The notes under the pieces: generated by a model
Databases searched by the model: none
What the model was told of the DNA's origin: nothing
The model's input: the letters and a program-made list of their open reading frames with translations, nothing else
Shown: one piece after another, positions 1 to 10,890 of the stretch
How positions within the stretch are numbered: position 1 is the first letter of the stretch
Layout of the letters: every line of letters begins with the position of its first letter
Translations under genes and position numbers: made by a program
Source of the DNA: Dastarcus helophoroides
Lineage: Eukaryota > Arthropoda > Insecta > Coleoptera > Bothrideridae
Reading direction: 5' to 3'
Length of the DNA stretch: 64,000 nt
NCBI GenBank assembly: GCA_028583605.1
Contig: CM053329.1
Span: 10,464,501-10,528,500, forward strand

Positions 1-2386
1 GATAGATGCCGAAACTTGGGTTTCTGTCAGAGACAGCACATGAAGTCTTTCATTTTGAAGGTGTTGATGAACTGAGTTTAGATTTGAGATTACTCCCCGA
101 ATGTTACAGAACTGAATTTTGAATGAATTATTTTAAAGAAACTTGGACCGTAGCACATTAAAATTTTCCGTCGATTTTGGATTCCCTTGCACACCCTCCA
201 CCCGGACATCCAAACGAGAGGGTAGTTTACATCCGGAATTTTTTGCACGAAGAGAATCCATTATTTTTGATTTTAAAATTGACAAGAAAAAATATTTAAA
301 TATCAAACTTGATAGCAAGCTGTATGGGTTAATTGCAAAATTTCAAAAAGATTACACTAGAAATGTTAAGCAAAATAGAAATTTGAAAAAAGGGGTGCTT
401 ATGAATTAAACATTTTAAAAGGTTTAAATTACAGAATATGTAAAGAAGTGCTACTCTTAGAATCAATGTCAAAATTATGTTCGTATTCTTCAAATAAAAC
501 CATCATGTCAGAAGTTAAGAATTAAGTTTTAAAAAATAAAGTAACAATGTCAACTTAAACTTGAAATTTCAAAAAATATGATACTTTCATAAAAAACTTT
601 TAAATATATAACAGAAACTTTTAGCTTCATAATTTAAGGAGTAAAATCAACTTTAAATGCAAAATGTTTAGAAAAATTTCGTCTAATTTTAGAACGAGAT
701 TCTAAATGGTTTTTATCATGCAATCTCTTTATAACTTAACAAAATGTGATTTGTTTTGACAATAATGTGACATTATTAGACGTCACTAGTGCTGACTGTT
801 CTTGGACTATGTTAGTTCTTAAACAATGAGTGACCTTTACCATACGTTAACCGTAACTGTAGCTTTTACATTAAGTCCTAAATAAAGTTTCATCACCTCA
901 TGATACACCAGTACCCTACAAAATAAAACCATAACTAGAAAAATATTTATTGAGTAATTATTTTTAATTACCAAAGGACGTCCACAGGAAAACAAACAAT
1001 TATACTACAGTACGGTATTGTCACGATACGAAACTGCTTTCTGTGTTGAAGAGTAATTGTTTAGCAATTACCAACAATTGAAATTCTTATCAGGAACAGC
1101 TTTTCATGAATAATACATCATCGCAGCTTGCATTTAACGACGAGACACACTAACTGTTTCATCTCGTACCGAAAGATTGATTATTGAGAATTCCCGATTC
1201 TTTCAGCCATGCTGGACGCACAACTTCGCCAGTTTCGGCAACAAAGAGGCCTTTTTTTAACGAGCCATTAATAAATCAACTACATTGTTTGATATTTTTT
1301 TAGCGGCCGCTCAACGGTTGTTGCTTTGTAATCTGAAAAACAACATCGAATTCTATTTGTCCAGTTTTATTTATTGGTGCAACTGAAAGAAAGTGCACTT
1401 AAATTGGATTATTTTCGAAGTGATCGAGGTACCTAAATATAGAAATTACAAATTATATAGATTCCATGTTTTTCGTAGCAGTTAAAAATTGAGCTAAATT
1501 CTATTTTAGTACTACAAAAAGATGCTTTAATTTGGACACCATTTACTATGTTTCTAATGGCATAATGAATAATGAAATTATACCGTTTAAACGTTTAAGA
1601 AGTCAGGGCTGTAATTAGGAAGAACTAATATTCCAAAAATTAGAGGCCTTCAAACCAGTAATTACTCTAATTATTACCTTAATCCTACGGGTAAGTTAAA
1701 CTGAAGTATCTCACGTTACTGATGCCGAGTTACAAATTGCATTAACTTTGACCTTATGACACTCGTAGATCAAGAGCTTTCTTTGCCTATCTCGGCGCAT
1801 TAACCGAAGCGAATAGTTAATAAACAAAAAGCAAATGCTGGAAATGTTTGAGATGGAATATTCCCATTACATATTCACATAAGAGAAACTGTATCATTTT
1901 ATTTGAATCAGTGGCGTAACGGTCATTTTTCAAAATACATTTACAGCCTTGTGATGTCTATATCAAAGTATACTGACCGAATAAGAGTTCTGGAAAAGTA
2001 GGTTATACGTTTAATCTGTATAGTAATATATCAGATAATATCTTGTTGTTAAAGCCGAGATAATCGATTATTTCGCTCTTGAAATATAGTGAACCTGACA
2101 CTAATAACTGATCATTTGTACACTAGTATTAAAATATGAAATAATGCAAAGGCAATTCGTTCCCAAGCACGAAATCTTTAGTACGTCACCCATAGTAAAA
2201 TATATTAATGTATCATTTTAAATTATACAAATAAATCGCTTGTATCAAGGGGATTTAAGCTTATTTGATCCAGAGAAGGGAAAATAAAGACTGAAGGATT
2301 TAGTCGAGGGCAAAATTCACTTTTAACTACCGCAATACTTTTTTACTTTTGACAAATATTTAACAAGGTTCATTTTCAACAAATAC
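1..2386. other. Mostly unrecognised AT-rich sequence
   Basis: I see no supportable gene here. A less AT-rich patch at about 160-260 is open on both strands for 60-88 codons (plus 143-409, minus 133-318), but neither translation resembles a family I know. A GCGGCCGC word occurs near 1303, and a CAGTGGCGTAAC-type string, the kind seen at some DNA transposon ends, lies near 1910. Neither has a visible partner end. Any single-copy regulatory DNA here would need cross-species alignment to recognise. Confidence 0.4.
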
Positions 2387-2480
2387 AGTGAAATCTTCCT
2401 TGAGCGGACATCTTCGGGACTGGCAAAATATGCTCGTTTAATAGAGATGTCCGTTCATGAGAAAGTGTGTCAAAATTTTG
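2386..2480 (+). mobile_element. One end of a pogo/Tigger-like DNA transposon
   Basis: The sequence starting at CAGTGAAATCTTCC, followed by GAGCGGACATC and a second GTCCGTTCATGAGA block, matches the general form of pogo/Tigger-type terminal repeats (CAGTGAAACCTCCCTTAAGCGGACA class). The preceding bases are TA, as expected for this superfamily. I do not see the partner end or a transposase nearby, so the element is truncated or its other end has decayed. The assignment rests on recognising the terminus only. Confidence 0.45.
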
Positions 2481-2594
2481 TTTAATTACTGATTTTTTCT
2501 GCTATATATATTTCGTATGGCTTAGTTACAGAATTTAGAAAGGTGCAAGGAAAATATAACATATCGCTACAATATCACAGTCAGGGTATTGTCT

Positions 2595-3905
2595 GTAAAA
2601 GTCTGGGTTTTCTACATAGTGGATCTTAGTGTTTTGATTCATTTACTGCTTCTTCGCCAGCCTGATGTAATTGTGCAATGGGGAAGTTTATTTTTATCAG
2701 AGAGCACTCAAACACCAGATGGTGGGGAAATTGGGGCGGGTCACAGCACTCGCAATCCGGATTTTCCGATTTTCCCCATTTATGTGTCCAATAATGGCTT
2801 TTTCCGTGGTTAGTGCGTATGGAGTTTAATGTCGTCCGCGGTTTTCTGGGAAGCGTGAACCCAGGGGGGCATTTAGTTGGATCCGAGATTAATTGTAAGG
2901 AGTCTGGGTTGCTTCTTGTCCATTCTTCTCGCCAGACTTTGTCGATGTTAAAGTTGTTGTTGATCAGATTTTTCCCCAATATCCATGCCGGTTTCCTTAA
3001 CTTCAGGCGACTGGGACAGTTGGTGCAGTCTTGAAGGATGGAAAGTTGATCGTTTTCGATACATTTTCCCAATCGTGAGTCTGAGCTGACTGTCGTCTCA
3101 GTTCGGGGGGTTCTGTATTCGATAGGACCGGTAACCAATGGACAGGGGCGCTGGTGATAGTTTGCATAGTTTCAAACATTTGCGTTTGCATTCCACGAAG
3201 TCCCTGCGACTTTGTGCAGAATGTTGTTTCTTATCCTCATTTTGGCTGCTATTTTTCGGATGTGATGTTTGAACATAAGTGAGCCGTCTAATGTGACTCC
3301 CAGATATTTGGCGAGCGGGTTATACTTGACTGGTTCGTTTCTAAAGGTAATCTGGGGTGCATGATTTGCATATTTATTATTTAAGTGGAAGCAGTTCGCC
3401 TCAGTTTTCTCGATATTTGGTTTCAGCGTCCAAGTTTGGAAATATTCGTCCAGTACTTTCTGGCCATTTGTTAGTTGTCTTTCTGTTTTGGTGAATTCGC
3501 TGACTTGGCATAAAAGAACGATGTCGTCTGTATATATCAACTTTCTAGATATTGTTTAAGGTAAGTCAGCTGCATAAATATTAAAAAGAACGGGGACTAA
3601 CTCTGAGCCTTGCGGTAACCCTTCATTAATTCTGTAATTTCGACTTGTCTTTCCGTCTAAGTGTACATGAATGTATCTGTTTGCCAGCATACTGTCAAAT
3701 AGTGTAGTCAGTTTTTTACATGAGATGATATCGAGAAATTTTATTATCACGTCATTCCGCCATATTATGTCGTAGGCCGAGGTTAGGTCGATGAATACGA
3801 CTGTGGGTTTATATCACTTTTGAAACATTTGTCCAATGTGTGTGGCTAAAGCTAGCACTTGGTCACTGCAACTCCTGTTCTTCCTAATACCGCTTGTTCA
3901 AGTGG
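2595..3905 (-). pseudogene. Non-LTR retrotransposon reverse transcriptase fragment (jockey/I/R1-type)
   Basis: Read on the minus strand this is the palm-to-C-terminal part of a non-LTR reverse transcriptase, which would copy its RNA at a nicked target. The order is conserved: a KNRSCSDQVLALATH segment (about 3830-3900), motif A as FIDLTSAYD (about 3775-3800), motif B as LPQGSELVPVLFNIY (about 3570-3630), motif C as YTDD (about 3520-3535), a thumb-like segment (3172-3500), then a Cys/His-rich C-terminus with CECC, HH and C spacing (about 2690-2730) as in jockey/I-type elements. The frame is broken between 3556 and 3540 and again near 3138-3172. The 5' part (endonuclease, ORF1) is missing, so this is a 5'-truncated dead copy. 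No poly(A) tail is evident at the 3' end. Confidence 0.85.
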
Positions 3906-4064
3906 TATATGTGTTATTTCTGCTTCTTCAAAATCATCAGAAATGTTTATGGTGGGCCTAAGTACAATTACATAATCGATAGGAACTATCATATTCTGTT
4001 ATTAAGTTGGTATTGATGTTAATAAATGAAGTCATAAAAAAACTCAGTTGGGCATATTTTAGTC

Positions 4065-4237
4065 CAGAGGTGCCCAACCTTTAAGTTGCTTAGAGACAGA
4101 TCACAAGTTAAAAATTTTATGCAAGCTACAAAGGCAAAAAAAATAATAGAAAAATGAATAAACAAAATAAAAAACACAATCAGGATTGAAGTGATTTATA
4201 CAAAATAAAAAAGGTAGACCACCTCAAACATCTTGTA
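4065..4237 (+). mobile_element. hAT-like terminus and short internal remnant
   Basis: The string CAGAGGTGCCCAACCTTTAAG has the form of hAT terminal inverted repeats (CAGRGGTGCCCAACC type). About 170 bp of A-rich sequence follows and is then interrupted by the solo LTR beginning at 4242. I could not identify the matching 3' terminus or an 8-bp target duplication, so the extent is uncertain. Confidence 0.4.
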
Positions 4238-4241
4238 ATAT

Positions 4242-4594
4242 TGTTGCGCGTTATCGGTTCGAAATGATTATTACGCCTAAATTATAACCACTTTATTTCC
4301 AAACTAAACTCAGGAACACTACAACTGAATAATTAACTCACTTATTCGACTTCTAACTACTACCTCACTAGTTACCTACACTGATTCCAACTGACTGTTT
4401 CGAGGGAAAGGCGACCGCCTTATATAGTTTTCGCTTCCGGGTTCTAGAAAAATACAGCAGATAGGCCTTATTGTTTGCCGAAATTTCTGAAACGTGTATC
4501 TGTCGTTTGCTTCATTATCGCGGCCGCTTTCCCTTATCAGATCTTTTTAGAAAATTTTCTTAGATTCTAAATTCTACAATTACATTTCGTTACA
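4242..4594 (-). mobile_element. Solo LTR, copy A (353 bp)
   Basis: A complete LTR in minus orientation (TGT...ACA ends) flanked by a perfect 4-bp duplication ATAT (4238-4241 and 4595-4598), with no internal retroviral genes. It is therefore a solo LTR left by LTR-LTR recombination. In LTR orientation it has a GATA-rich U3, a TATA box (CTATATAAG, complement of 4418-4427) and an AATAAA signal in the R/U5 part. The heat-shock-like motif at 4480-4492 has one of three units decayed (GAA-TTC-AAA). The family is shared with copies at 23857, 27798, 32019 and 57996. A 4-bp duplication suggests Ty3/gypsy relatives; this is inferred, since no pol gene is present. Confidence 0.85.
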
Positions 4595-5181
4595 ATATAA
4601 AACCTTTTTTGTCACGAGACCAGAGACAGACCAAAAAAATGTAATGCCTTACTCATTTAATTACATTTTTCAAAAAAGGAATTGTAGTTGCATTACTTTG
4701 ATAATAAAAAGTAATAAAATGTGCAATTACTGTCATTTGTTGAAAAGTAATGGAACATTTCTCATTTAAAGGAATTAATCACAGGTATTCATTACTTCTT
4801 TTAAATACGTTGTAATGGAGAAAAAGTAACTGAAACTCCAAAAAGTAATTCAATTCCTTTTTGTAATTTCATTATAATAACGAATCTTATTTCTGCCATT
4901 CTTGCTTTAAACACCTTAAACAGGAATAAATTTGTAGAATCAGCTAAACTATACCCAGTTATTTTGCATCGTGATACAAGAAGTAGCCATTATTTTGCGC
5001 TAATTGAAATCTAGTATCAGCACTTCACTACTAGGAAACGTCCAGAAGTACAGCTCTGAATTTAATAGGGCCTGCGAAAGTACTTGACAGGTCAAAACTA
5101 ATAAACAAAAGCTTAATGATCAAATAAATGCTATTGACTGTGTACGAGACTTAATTATTATAAAGGTCTTCAGTTTCCAAT

Positions 5182-5392
5182 CAGAGGATCCACGCTGGGG
5201 GACTTCTGGCCTAGTGTGGCCAGTTTGAGAGAGGCGCATCCAAGGGACGTTCTTCAGTTTCTCAACAAGGATTGGGTGGCTGAATGAATGACCAAGGACA
5301 CCTCAATCACGGGGATAGCACAATGGGCCCGGAAAGGGTGGCCTAAGTGCTGGCCTAAATTTTTAGGCAACCCACAACGAATCCAGAATTCC
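5182..5392 (+). mobile_element. 211-bp insertion bounded by an 18-bp target duplication
   Basis: A GC-richer block is flanked by an 18-bp direct repeat with one mismatch (AGGTCTTCAGTTTCCAAT at 5164-5181; same with T for C at 5393-5410). One plus frame is open except for a single TGA near 5287 and reads a Trp-rich peptide (segments include GDFWPSVASLREAHPRDVLQ and GIAQWARKGWPKCWPKFLGN). A long duplication is what target-primed reverse transcription or cDNA insertion leaves. The insert may be the 3' piece of a non-LTR element or a retrocopied exon. I do not recognise the protein. Confidence 0.5.
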
Positions 5393-6773
5393 AGGTCTTC
5401 AGTTTCTAATTAATGAGTTTGAGACGTCTAGTAAAAGAAAATATAATACATTGCATTTTTATCAGCTGCGTGTTTATTTTTTATAATTTTTGACGGGATA
5501 CTATATTATTGTTAGTTGATAGCAACGGTGTTGCAAATTCACCTAATGGGACGTGGTAAAGCATAAGAGCAACAATTATTTTTCTACCAATATCAGGCCC
5601 CCCCGAAAGAGAGAGGCAAAATAGGCAAATGCCAGGAGTCCGCGTCTTCATCAGTGCCCAGTGAGCTGCTGCCACTTTGAGAATTCCAAAAATGTTGAAG
5701 CTTTTTTTTTCTTGGATTTTAACGTGAAAAATAAGATTTTTTCAGCGTTTTTTTTCTTCAAATTCCATGTTCCAATTTTAAACTCAAAAATTCTTCTAAA
5801 TTTTGAATTTTTTTTTAAACTTTTCAGCTTAAACTTGAAAAATACTCCTTTTCAAAATGCCAGCCTTAAATTAAAACGTCAGGTTCTTCAAACATTTTAG
5901 CAAAAGGCAAATTTTTCAAAAATTCAAAATCATAAAAATTCCAACATCGAAAAAATTTAAAGTTTTGGAAAAAAAGTCAAAATTTTCAAAAAAAAGTCGA
6001 AATTTTGAAAAAATGTTGGAAATTCCTTGGAAACCAAATATTCGAGAAAAATTCAAAATTTTGATAATAAAAGGTCGAAATTTTCAGAAAAAGGTGTAAA
6101 GTCTAAAAAAATTAAGAAAATCGTGGTAAATTTTTGATAGAATTTTTTTTTTAAAACGTCAAATTTACATAAAAATCTAAATTTCTGAAATAAAGTAAAA
6201 ATTGGATGAAGTAGAATTTTTAGGAATAGACAGAATTTTGAATCAAGGTCGAAATTTTCAGAAAAAGGTGCAAATTTGGAATAGGATCGAAGTAAAAAAA
6301 ACCTCACAGTAATAGAATCCCAAATAAAAAAGATAATTTTGAAAAAGTCGAAATTTTGAGCAAAGTTCGAAATTTTGTGTCAAAATTTAGTAGAAGTTAC
6401 CAAAAAGTTTAAATTTCCAGAAAAAGTTAAAGTTTTGGAAAAAGTAGCCATTTTGGAAAAATTGCGAAATTGCAAAAGAGTTGAAATTTTCAAATTAAGT
6501 CAAAATGGAAAATTTTAATTTTGAAAATTTCAAGCAAGATGTGTCGAAAATTTTGAATAAAAATCAAAGTAAGATTTTTCAAAAATATAATTTTCAGAAA
6601 GTACATAGATCGTAAGAAAAACTCGAAACCCTTCAAAATATTCAAATTTTGAAAAACATGTAATTCTTTTAAAATAGTCAAACTTAGGAGAATTAAAAAA
6701 AAACTATAAATTCTCTACAAGAACGAAAATTAAACATAAAGTGAAATTTTATAAAACAGGTCAAAAATTTTAA

Positions 6774-6982
6774 AAATTGAAACACAGAACTTGTCCCCTG
6801 AAACCAAGAAAGATTAAAAAACACAACAAAGGTTGCTCTAACGCTATCTTCAGAGAAAAACTACAGCTTGGCTGTTGAAACGCGTTAGAGCAACCTTTGT
6901 TGTGTTTTTTAATCTTTCTTGGTTTCAGGGGACAAGTTCTGTGTTTAAATTTTTGAAGATAACCAAGGACCAGTCCGTTCCA
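6774..6982. repeat. Hairpin element, copy 1
   Basis: Two arms of ~70 bp are reverse complements: the left arm from AAATTGAAACACAG through CCCCTGAAACCAAGAAAG to GGTTGCTCTAACGC (to 6844), the right arm from GCGTTAGAGCAACC (6881) to the mirrored end. A one-sided tail GATAACCAAGGACCAGTCCG ends at 6982. The transcript would fold into a long near-perfect hairpin. The same family occurs at 17516, 20321, 21428, 23266, 36204 and 56619. Confidence 0.8.
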
Positions 6983-7172
6983 AAAAATGTTAAAGTCGAA
7001 ATTGTTCACAAAATTCAAATATTCAAGATAAAGTCAATATATTCAAAAATTAATCCAAATTTTGAAATAAAGTCAAGTTTTTAAAAAAAAACCGAACTTT
7101 GAAAAAAGCGAAAAAAGGTCGAAATTTTCAAAATTAATTCTTCATGGTAGACCCTTATTGACCGGAAATATT

Positions 7173-7902
7173 ATGTTTTTTTCAATTTATTTAACATTTC
7201 TTCGGCCCAGTTTGGAAATATTTAAATTTTTATGGTTTGTTGACAATTTTCTAAACAATTTTTGAAATGCGACTACGTGATATTTAAATTTATTGAAAAC
7301 GTCACTTCATGGCAGTTTACAAATTAAAAGGTTAGTTTATTTTACATAGAATAAGAATAATGAAAAATAAGAGACCAAAAATTAGATATGGAAAAAATAA
7401 AAAAGGAAGGGGTATAAGCCCTCGGAGTAGTTGTTTCTTGTGGATCGGGCTTCAAACACAGTAAATTGATGATGAAACGTCTATTCATGTTAAAATTTCT
7501 TTATTTTTCTTTTTTATATTTTAAAAAAAATAATTTATTTTTAAGTATTTCTTCCTCATTTCCATGTTATGCACTGCTGACGAGTTCAAATGAGAGCGAA
7601 ACATCGATGTCCAGTGCTACAACTTTTTTATGTATTTTTTTATATTTTCCTAATTTATCAAAAAAACAAAATTTGTATTTTTTCCATATCTAATTTTTGG
7701 TCTCTTATTTTTCATTATTCCTATTCTATGTAAAATAAACTAACCTCTTAATTTGTAAACTGTCATGAAGTGACGTTTTCAATAAATTTAAATATCACGT
7801 AGTCGCATTTCAAAAATTGTTTAGAAAATTGTCAACAAACCATAAAAATTTAAATATTTCCAAACTGGGCCGAAGAAATGTTAAATAAATTGAAAAAAAA
7901 CA
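7173..7902. repeat. 730-bp foldback element with ~225-bp arms
   Basis: Arms 7173-7398 and 7677-7902 are close reverse complements: the left arm contains TTCTTCGGCCCAGTTTGG and GCGACTACGTGATATTTAAA, and the right arm carries their complements in mirror order. A ~280-bp spacer separates them and includes a short GACGAGTTCAAATGAGAGCG-type word. No transposase is present and I see no clear target duplication. The arms differ at only a few positions by eye, suggesting a fairly young insertion or gene conversion between arms. Confidence 0.85.
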
Positions 7903-8505
7903 TTTCAAAATTAAGTTAAAATTTCGAAAAAAAGTCAAAATTTTGCAAGTGGAGGTTTTCAAACATAAGTGAAAATTCCGAGAAAAGTCGAAATTACGAT
8001 AAAAGTGGATATTTTAAAATATCGAAAATTTCAAAAAAAAAGTCAAAATGTTCAAAATAAATTAATAAATCTAAAAAAGTGCAATTCTGCAGTAAAAATC
8101 GACTTCTCCAAAAATAGTAGCAATTGTCAATATTTTGCAATATAAGTCTGAATTTTTAATAGAAGTCAGTAGTTTCAAAAAAGTGTACATTTTCAAAGAA
8201 AGTCGAAATATTCAAAAGTGATGAATGTTTTGAAAAAAATTAGAGAAAAGACGAAATTTAAAAGAAAAGGATAAAAACGTTCAAAAATATCGAAATTTTG
8301 AACTCAGACTTTTCAAAAAAGTCGAAATTGCAAAATATAAATTTTGAAAAACAAGTCGAAATTTTTAAAAAAATTTGATTTTTTGTATTTTTTTGTATTC
8401 GTTAAAACGAACTTTATGAATTTATTTATTCTAGGCTATTATTTAGCCTCTTTCCTGTTATATAAATCATGACATTTAGGGCACTACAGTTGCCATTACA
8501 TTGTA

Positions 8506-8821
8506 CAGGGTGGTCCGCTAACTCTGGCGGAAACTTTAAGAAACAATAGAATATCAAAAAATAATGTGACCTTGCTATATTAACAATGCCTTTTAAACGT
8601 ACCGTTTTTTAGATACAAAAATATTTGGGGACCAAATATTTTTTAAATATTACTGTTCATTTGAGAGAAATAAAATAAAATCGTTTAAAAAATGAAGAGT
8701 TTAACACCATGTATCTCAAAAACCGTACATTTAAGAGGCATTTTTTATATAACAAAGTCACATTATTTTTTGATAATCTATTGTTCCTTAAAGTTTCCGC
8801 CATAGTTAGTGGACCACCCTG
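8506..8821. mobile_element. MITE, 316 bp, CAGGGTGGTCC termini, TA duplication
   Basis: Termini CAGGGTGGTCCGCTAACT and its complement at 8804-8821 define ~110-bp inverted repeats of roughly 90% identity, flanked by TA (8504-8505 and 8822-8823). The TA duplication and CAGGG ends fit a Tc1/mariner-related nonautonomous element. The arms meet across a short A/T-rich centre. Elements with similar first bases but different interiors lie at 33239 and 47133. Confidence 0.85.
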
Positions 8822-9149
8822 TATATGTGTCCTTTAGTTGATAGTTTATTTTGCATTACTAAATAAAAAATGAATTTTGTACATTATATGTTATCGTTTA
8901 TATTGTAAAATTTAAAAGTAATTGAAAATGTAATTGCATTGTAATTAATTCATTTCTCTAAGTAATGGGTAATTGAATTATTTTTTAACCAATGGTAATG
9001 TAATTCGAAGTAATTTCATTCCTTTTTCTGAAAAAGTAAGGGTAATGTAATGGTTCCTTTTTAAAAGTTATTTGCCCAGCTCTGCAGGAAACCTAAGACC
9101 AGAAATTCGAGTTTAAACCAGAAATTTAATCTTTAAGCTTTAAGCTTTA

Positions 9150-9840
9150 AATGTATAAGGTCATATCTTTAACAAAACTTTATCAAAATTTCCAACTTTT
9201 TTATTATGAAATTTTCAAGAAATTTTGATGTCATTTCCAAAATTTCATTATATTTTTAAAATCCCAAGTTCAAATTTGAAATTTTTGTTCTTTATTTTTT
9301 TTTAATTTAATCAACTCGCAAAGGGCAACCCCATTATGCCTTCAAAGCACTCTGAGTAGGATGCGGAAACAAGGATAGATGGCGATGAACCGCCTTCTTA
9401 AACAAGAATAGGTTGTAATTTTTTCGGGAAAATTCCTTTCGGTAGGTCTAAATATTAAGAATTGAAGAAGGACAAATTTTTATTAACAGTGAAAACTGTA
9501 CCAAAAAAAAAAAATTATTAAAAAAATGTTTCTCAAAATTTCGACTTTATAATGAAATCTCTTTTTAGAAGTTCTAAATTTCCAAGTAAAAGTTGAAAAT
9601 TCCAAATTGTATTAAAGGTCCTAATTGACATTTTCAAACTGTTGATCCGAAATTTTTGAAAACATTTTTTCAATTTCAATGTTTTCGAAGTTTAGTATAG
9701 AAAATATTAAGAATTTCTAAATATTAACTAATAATTTGGAAAAAAAGCTCGAAATTATTACAAAAAAAAAGTTTCAATATTTTATTTTTCTGTTTTTCAT
9801 ATATTTCGAAGTTTATTCTGAAAATGATTTTGTTTAATAA
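9150..9840. repeat. Degenerate AT array, with a short retroelement-like patch
   Basis: The AAATTTCGA-type degenerate array continues on both sides of a patch at about 9300-9470. That patch contains ACAAGGATAGATGGCGATGA and AGGTTGTAATTTTTTCGGGA, similar to the 3' end of the CR1/jockey-like element near 54320 (ACAAGGATAGGTTGTAATTC). The patch is probably a relic 3' end of that family. No coding sequence survives. Confidence 0.45.
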
Positions 9841-9845
9841 GGGAG

Positions 9846-10049
9846 CGCTTAGATTAGACACTTTATTGCGTACATTTCTCTGACATAAGTGTCAACTATC
9901 CTGAGAGAAGTTATCCGAGACTTATCTGCACAGCTGGGAGGAGATAGCTTCTCTAAAGATAGTTGATACTTATGTCAGAGAGAAAATATATTTTATATCA
10001 GAGAGAAATGTACGGGATAAAGTCTCTAGTGTAAACGAATCGTAAGCGG
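9846..10049. repeat. Imperfect foldback of ~200 bp
   Basis: Outer arms carry GCGTACATTTCTCTGACATA (left) and the complement of CAGAGAGAAATGTACGGG (right). Inner words TGTCAACTATC and GATAGTTGATACT also mirror each other, with an internal GAGAGAAGTTATC / GATAGCTTCTCT pair. The right arm has a duplicated CAGAGAGAAA word. It looks like a small foldback MITE; the target duplication is not clear. Confidence 0.65.
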
Positions 10050-10185
10050 TAAATATAAACAATTTTTTTCTGTGACGAGAAAAAAGTTTGACATTCTATG
10101 TATCTTAACAGTTTATAAAATGTGACTTTTCATAAATGTCACTTTTCTTGGGAAAAAGTATTTTTCCCCGATATGTAAATACTAG

Positions 10186-10890
10186 CTGTTACCCGCGACT
10201 TCGTCCGTGTCAAATTAGATAACTGTGTTTCTAGAAAATGTTATACTATTTTACTTCTTCAGGGTTTAATTTTCTAAAAGAAAACACTTTCCATCTTAGA
10301 CCGTGCCCATTTACCGGTGCATTCATTAATCGAATTTACTATGCAAGCTTTAGGTTATGCATTGATCCATCAATAATTAGCTAAGATACCTTCTTTAATG
10401 CCACATATACAAAGGTAATAAAACAAAACAGTTTAAAGTACTATTAAAAAATGCTGTGTAATCAACTATCCAAAGTTACAAACAGTTTATGCAATTTCAA
10501 GGCTTGTTAAATTAATAAATCGATTTGTTTTATTTTTGATATGAACTCGATAACAGGGCTTCTATTAAACATTATTTTATTTCTGCTAGCTGCTCAGCCA
10601 AAAAAATTCCATTTTAAGCAACAATTAATCCTGAGTAAGAAGGTTGTCATAAGATGGTACGTCAGAGGGGCATTGATAGAAATAACGCAACACACTTTCC
10701 CATTTATCAAATTAGTTTACAGTTAGATAAATGCAATAAAATGTACCTCGTAAATAATCAACAGATAAACAATGTACTACACTCAACTGTCCAAAGTTAC
10801 AAACAGAATACCCAAAATCAGATCAAAAGTTCTCTCTTTATAATACTAATATCGAAAGGCAAAATTTTAGGAAAAGAAGTAAGAGTGTAA
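10186..10890 (+). repeat. Interspersed repeat of the ACCCGCGACTTCGTCCG class, copy 1
   Basis: It begins TACTAGCTGTTACCCGCGAC and matches the element at 46703-47131 plus 48912-49080 over hundreds of bases: shared words include CAACTATCCAAAGTTACAAA, ATGAACTCGATAACAG and ACGCAACACACTTTCCCATT. The start motif is one I associate with abundant insect interspersed repeats. Two overlapping ORFs here (10541-10726, 10654-10890) are not conserved between the copies and are not supported as genes. This uninterrupted copy serves as the empty-site reference for the MITE at 47133. Confidence 0.7.

Larger units (their letters stand above)
5695..8400. repeat. Degenerate ~19-nt AT-rich array, unit near GTCGAAATTTTCAAAAAA
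   Basis: Repeated GTCGAAATTTT, GTCAAAATTTT and AAAGTCGAAAT words occur every ~18-20 bases with heavy divergence and runs of A. The first part (5700-5880) has the opposite, T-rich strand polarity; from 5900 on it is A-rich on the plus strand. Nested in it are the hairpin element at 6774-6982 and the foldback at 7173-7902. Short ORFs here are by-products of biased composition. Confidence 0.7.
4621..9084. mobile_element. Probable hAT-like composite element (4.46 kb) enclosing an AT array
   Basis: The left end begins CAGAGACAGACC and runs into TAATTACATT-type repeats (4640-4890). The right end, read inward from 9084, begins CAGAGCTGGGCAAAT and runs into the same TAATTACATT-type repeats (8900-9070). 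This is the form of a known hAT-like repeat class. The 8 bases outside each end, CACGAGAC and CAGGAAAC, match at 6 of 8, consistent with an aged 8-bp duplication. There is no transposase. The interior holds a degenerate array (5695-8400), a hairpin element, a foldback and a MITE, so most of the length was gained by nesting or expansion. The pairing of the two ends is an inference. Confidence 0.4.

Noticed and set aside
133..409. Overlapping ORFs of 61 and 88 codons
   Set aside because: Open on both strands through the same GC-richer patch, no recognisable family, no start context or neighbour to support either.
1300..1312. GCGGCCGC as a sixth LTR fragment
   Set aside because: The NotI-like word occurs in the LTRs, but the flanking bases here do not match the LTR family.
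1910..1925. CAGTGGCGTAACGG as a transposon end
   Set aside because: Only ~14 bases match the general terminus form and no partner or internal sequence follows.
4513..4525. GCGGCCGC as a cloning-vector trace
   Set aside because: It is part of the LTR consensus and recurs in copies A, C and E within conserved context (copy B has one change).
7466..7693. 75-codon ORF in the foldback spacer
   Set aside because: Composition-driven (Phe/Leu/Ser), in a spacer with no conserved coding sign.
10541..10890. Two overlapping ORFs in the ACCCGCGAC-type repeat
   Set aside because: The second copy at 46.7-49.1 kb does not preserve either frame.
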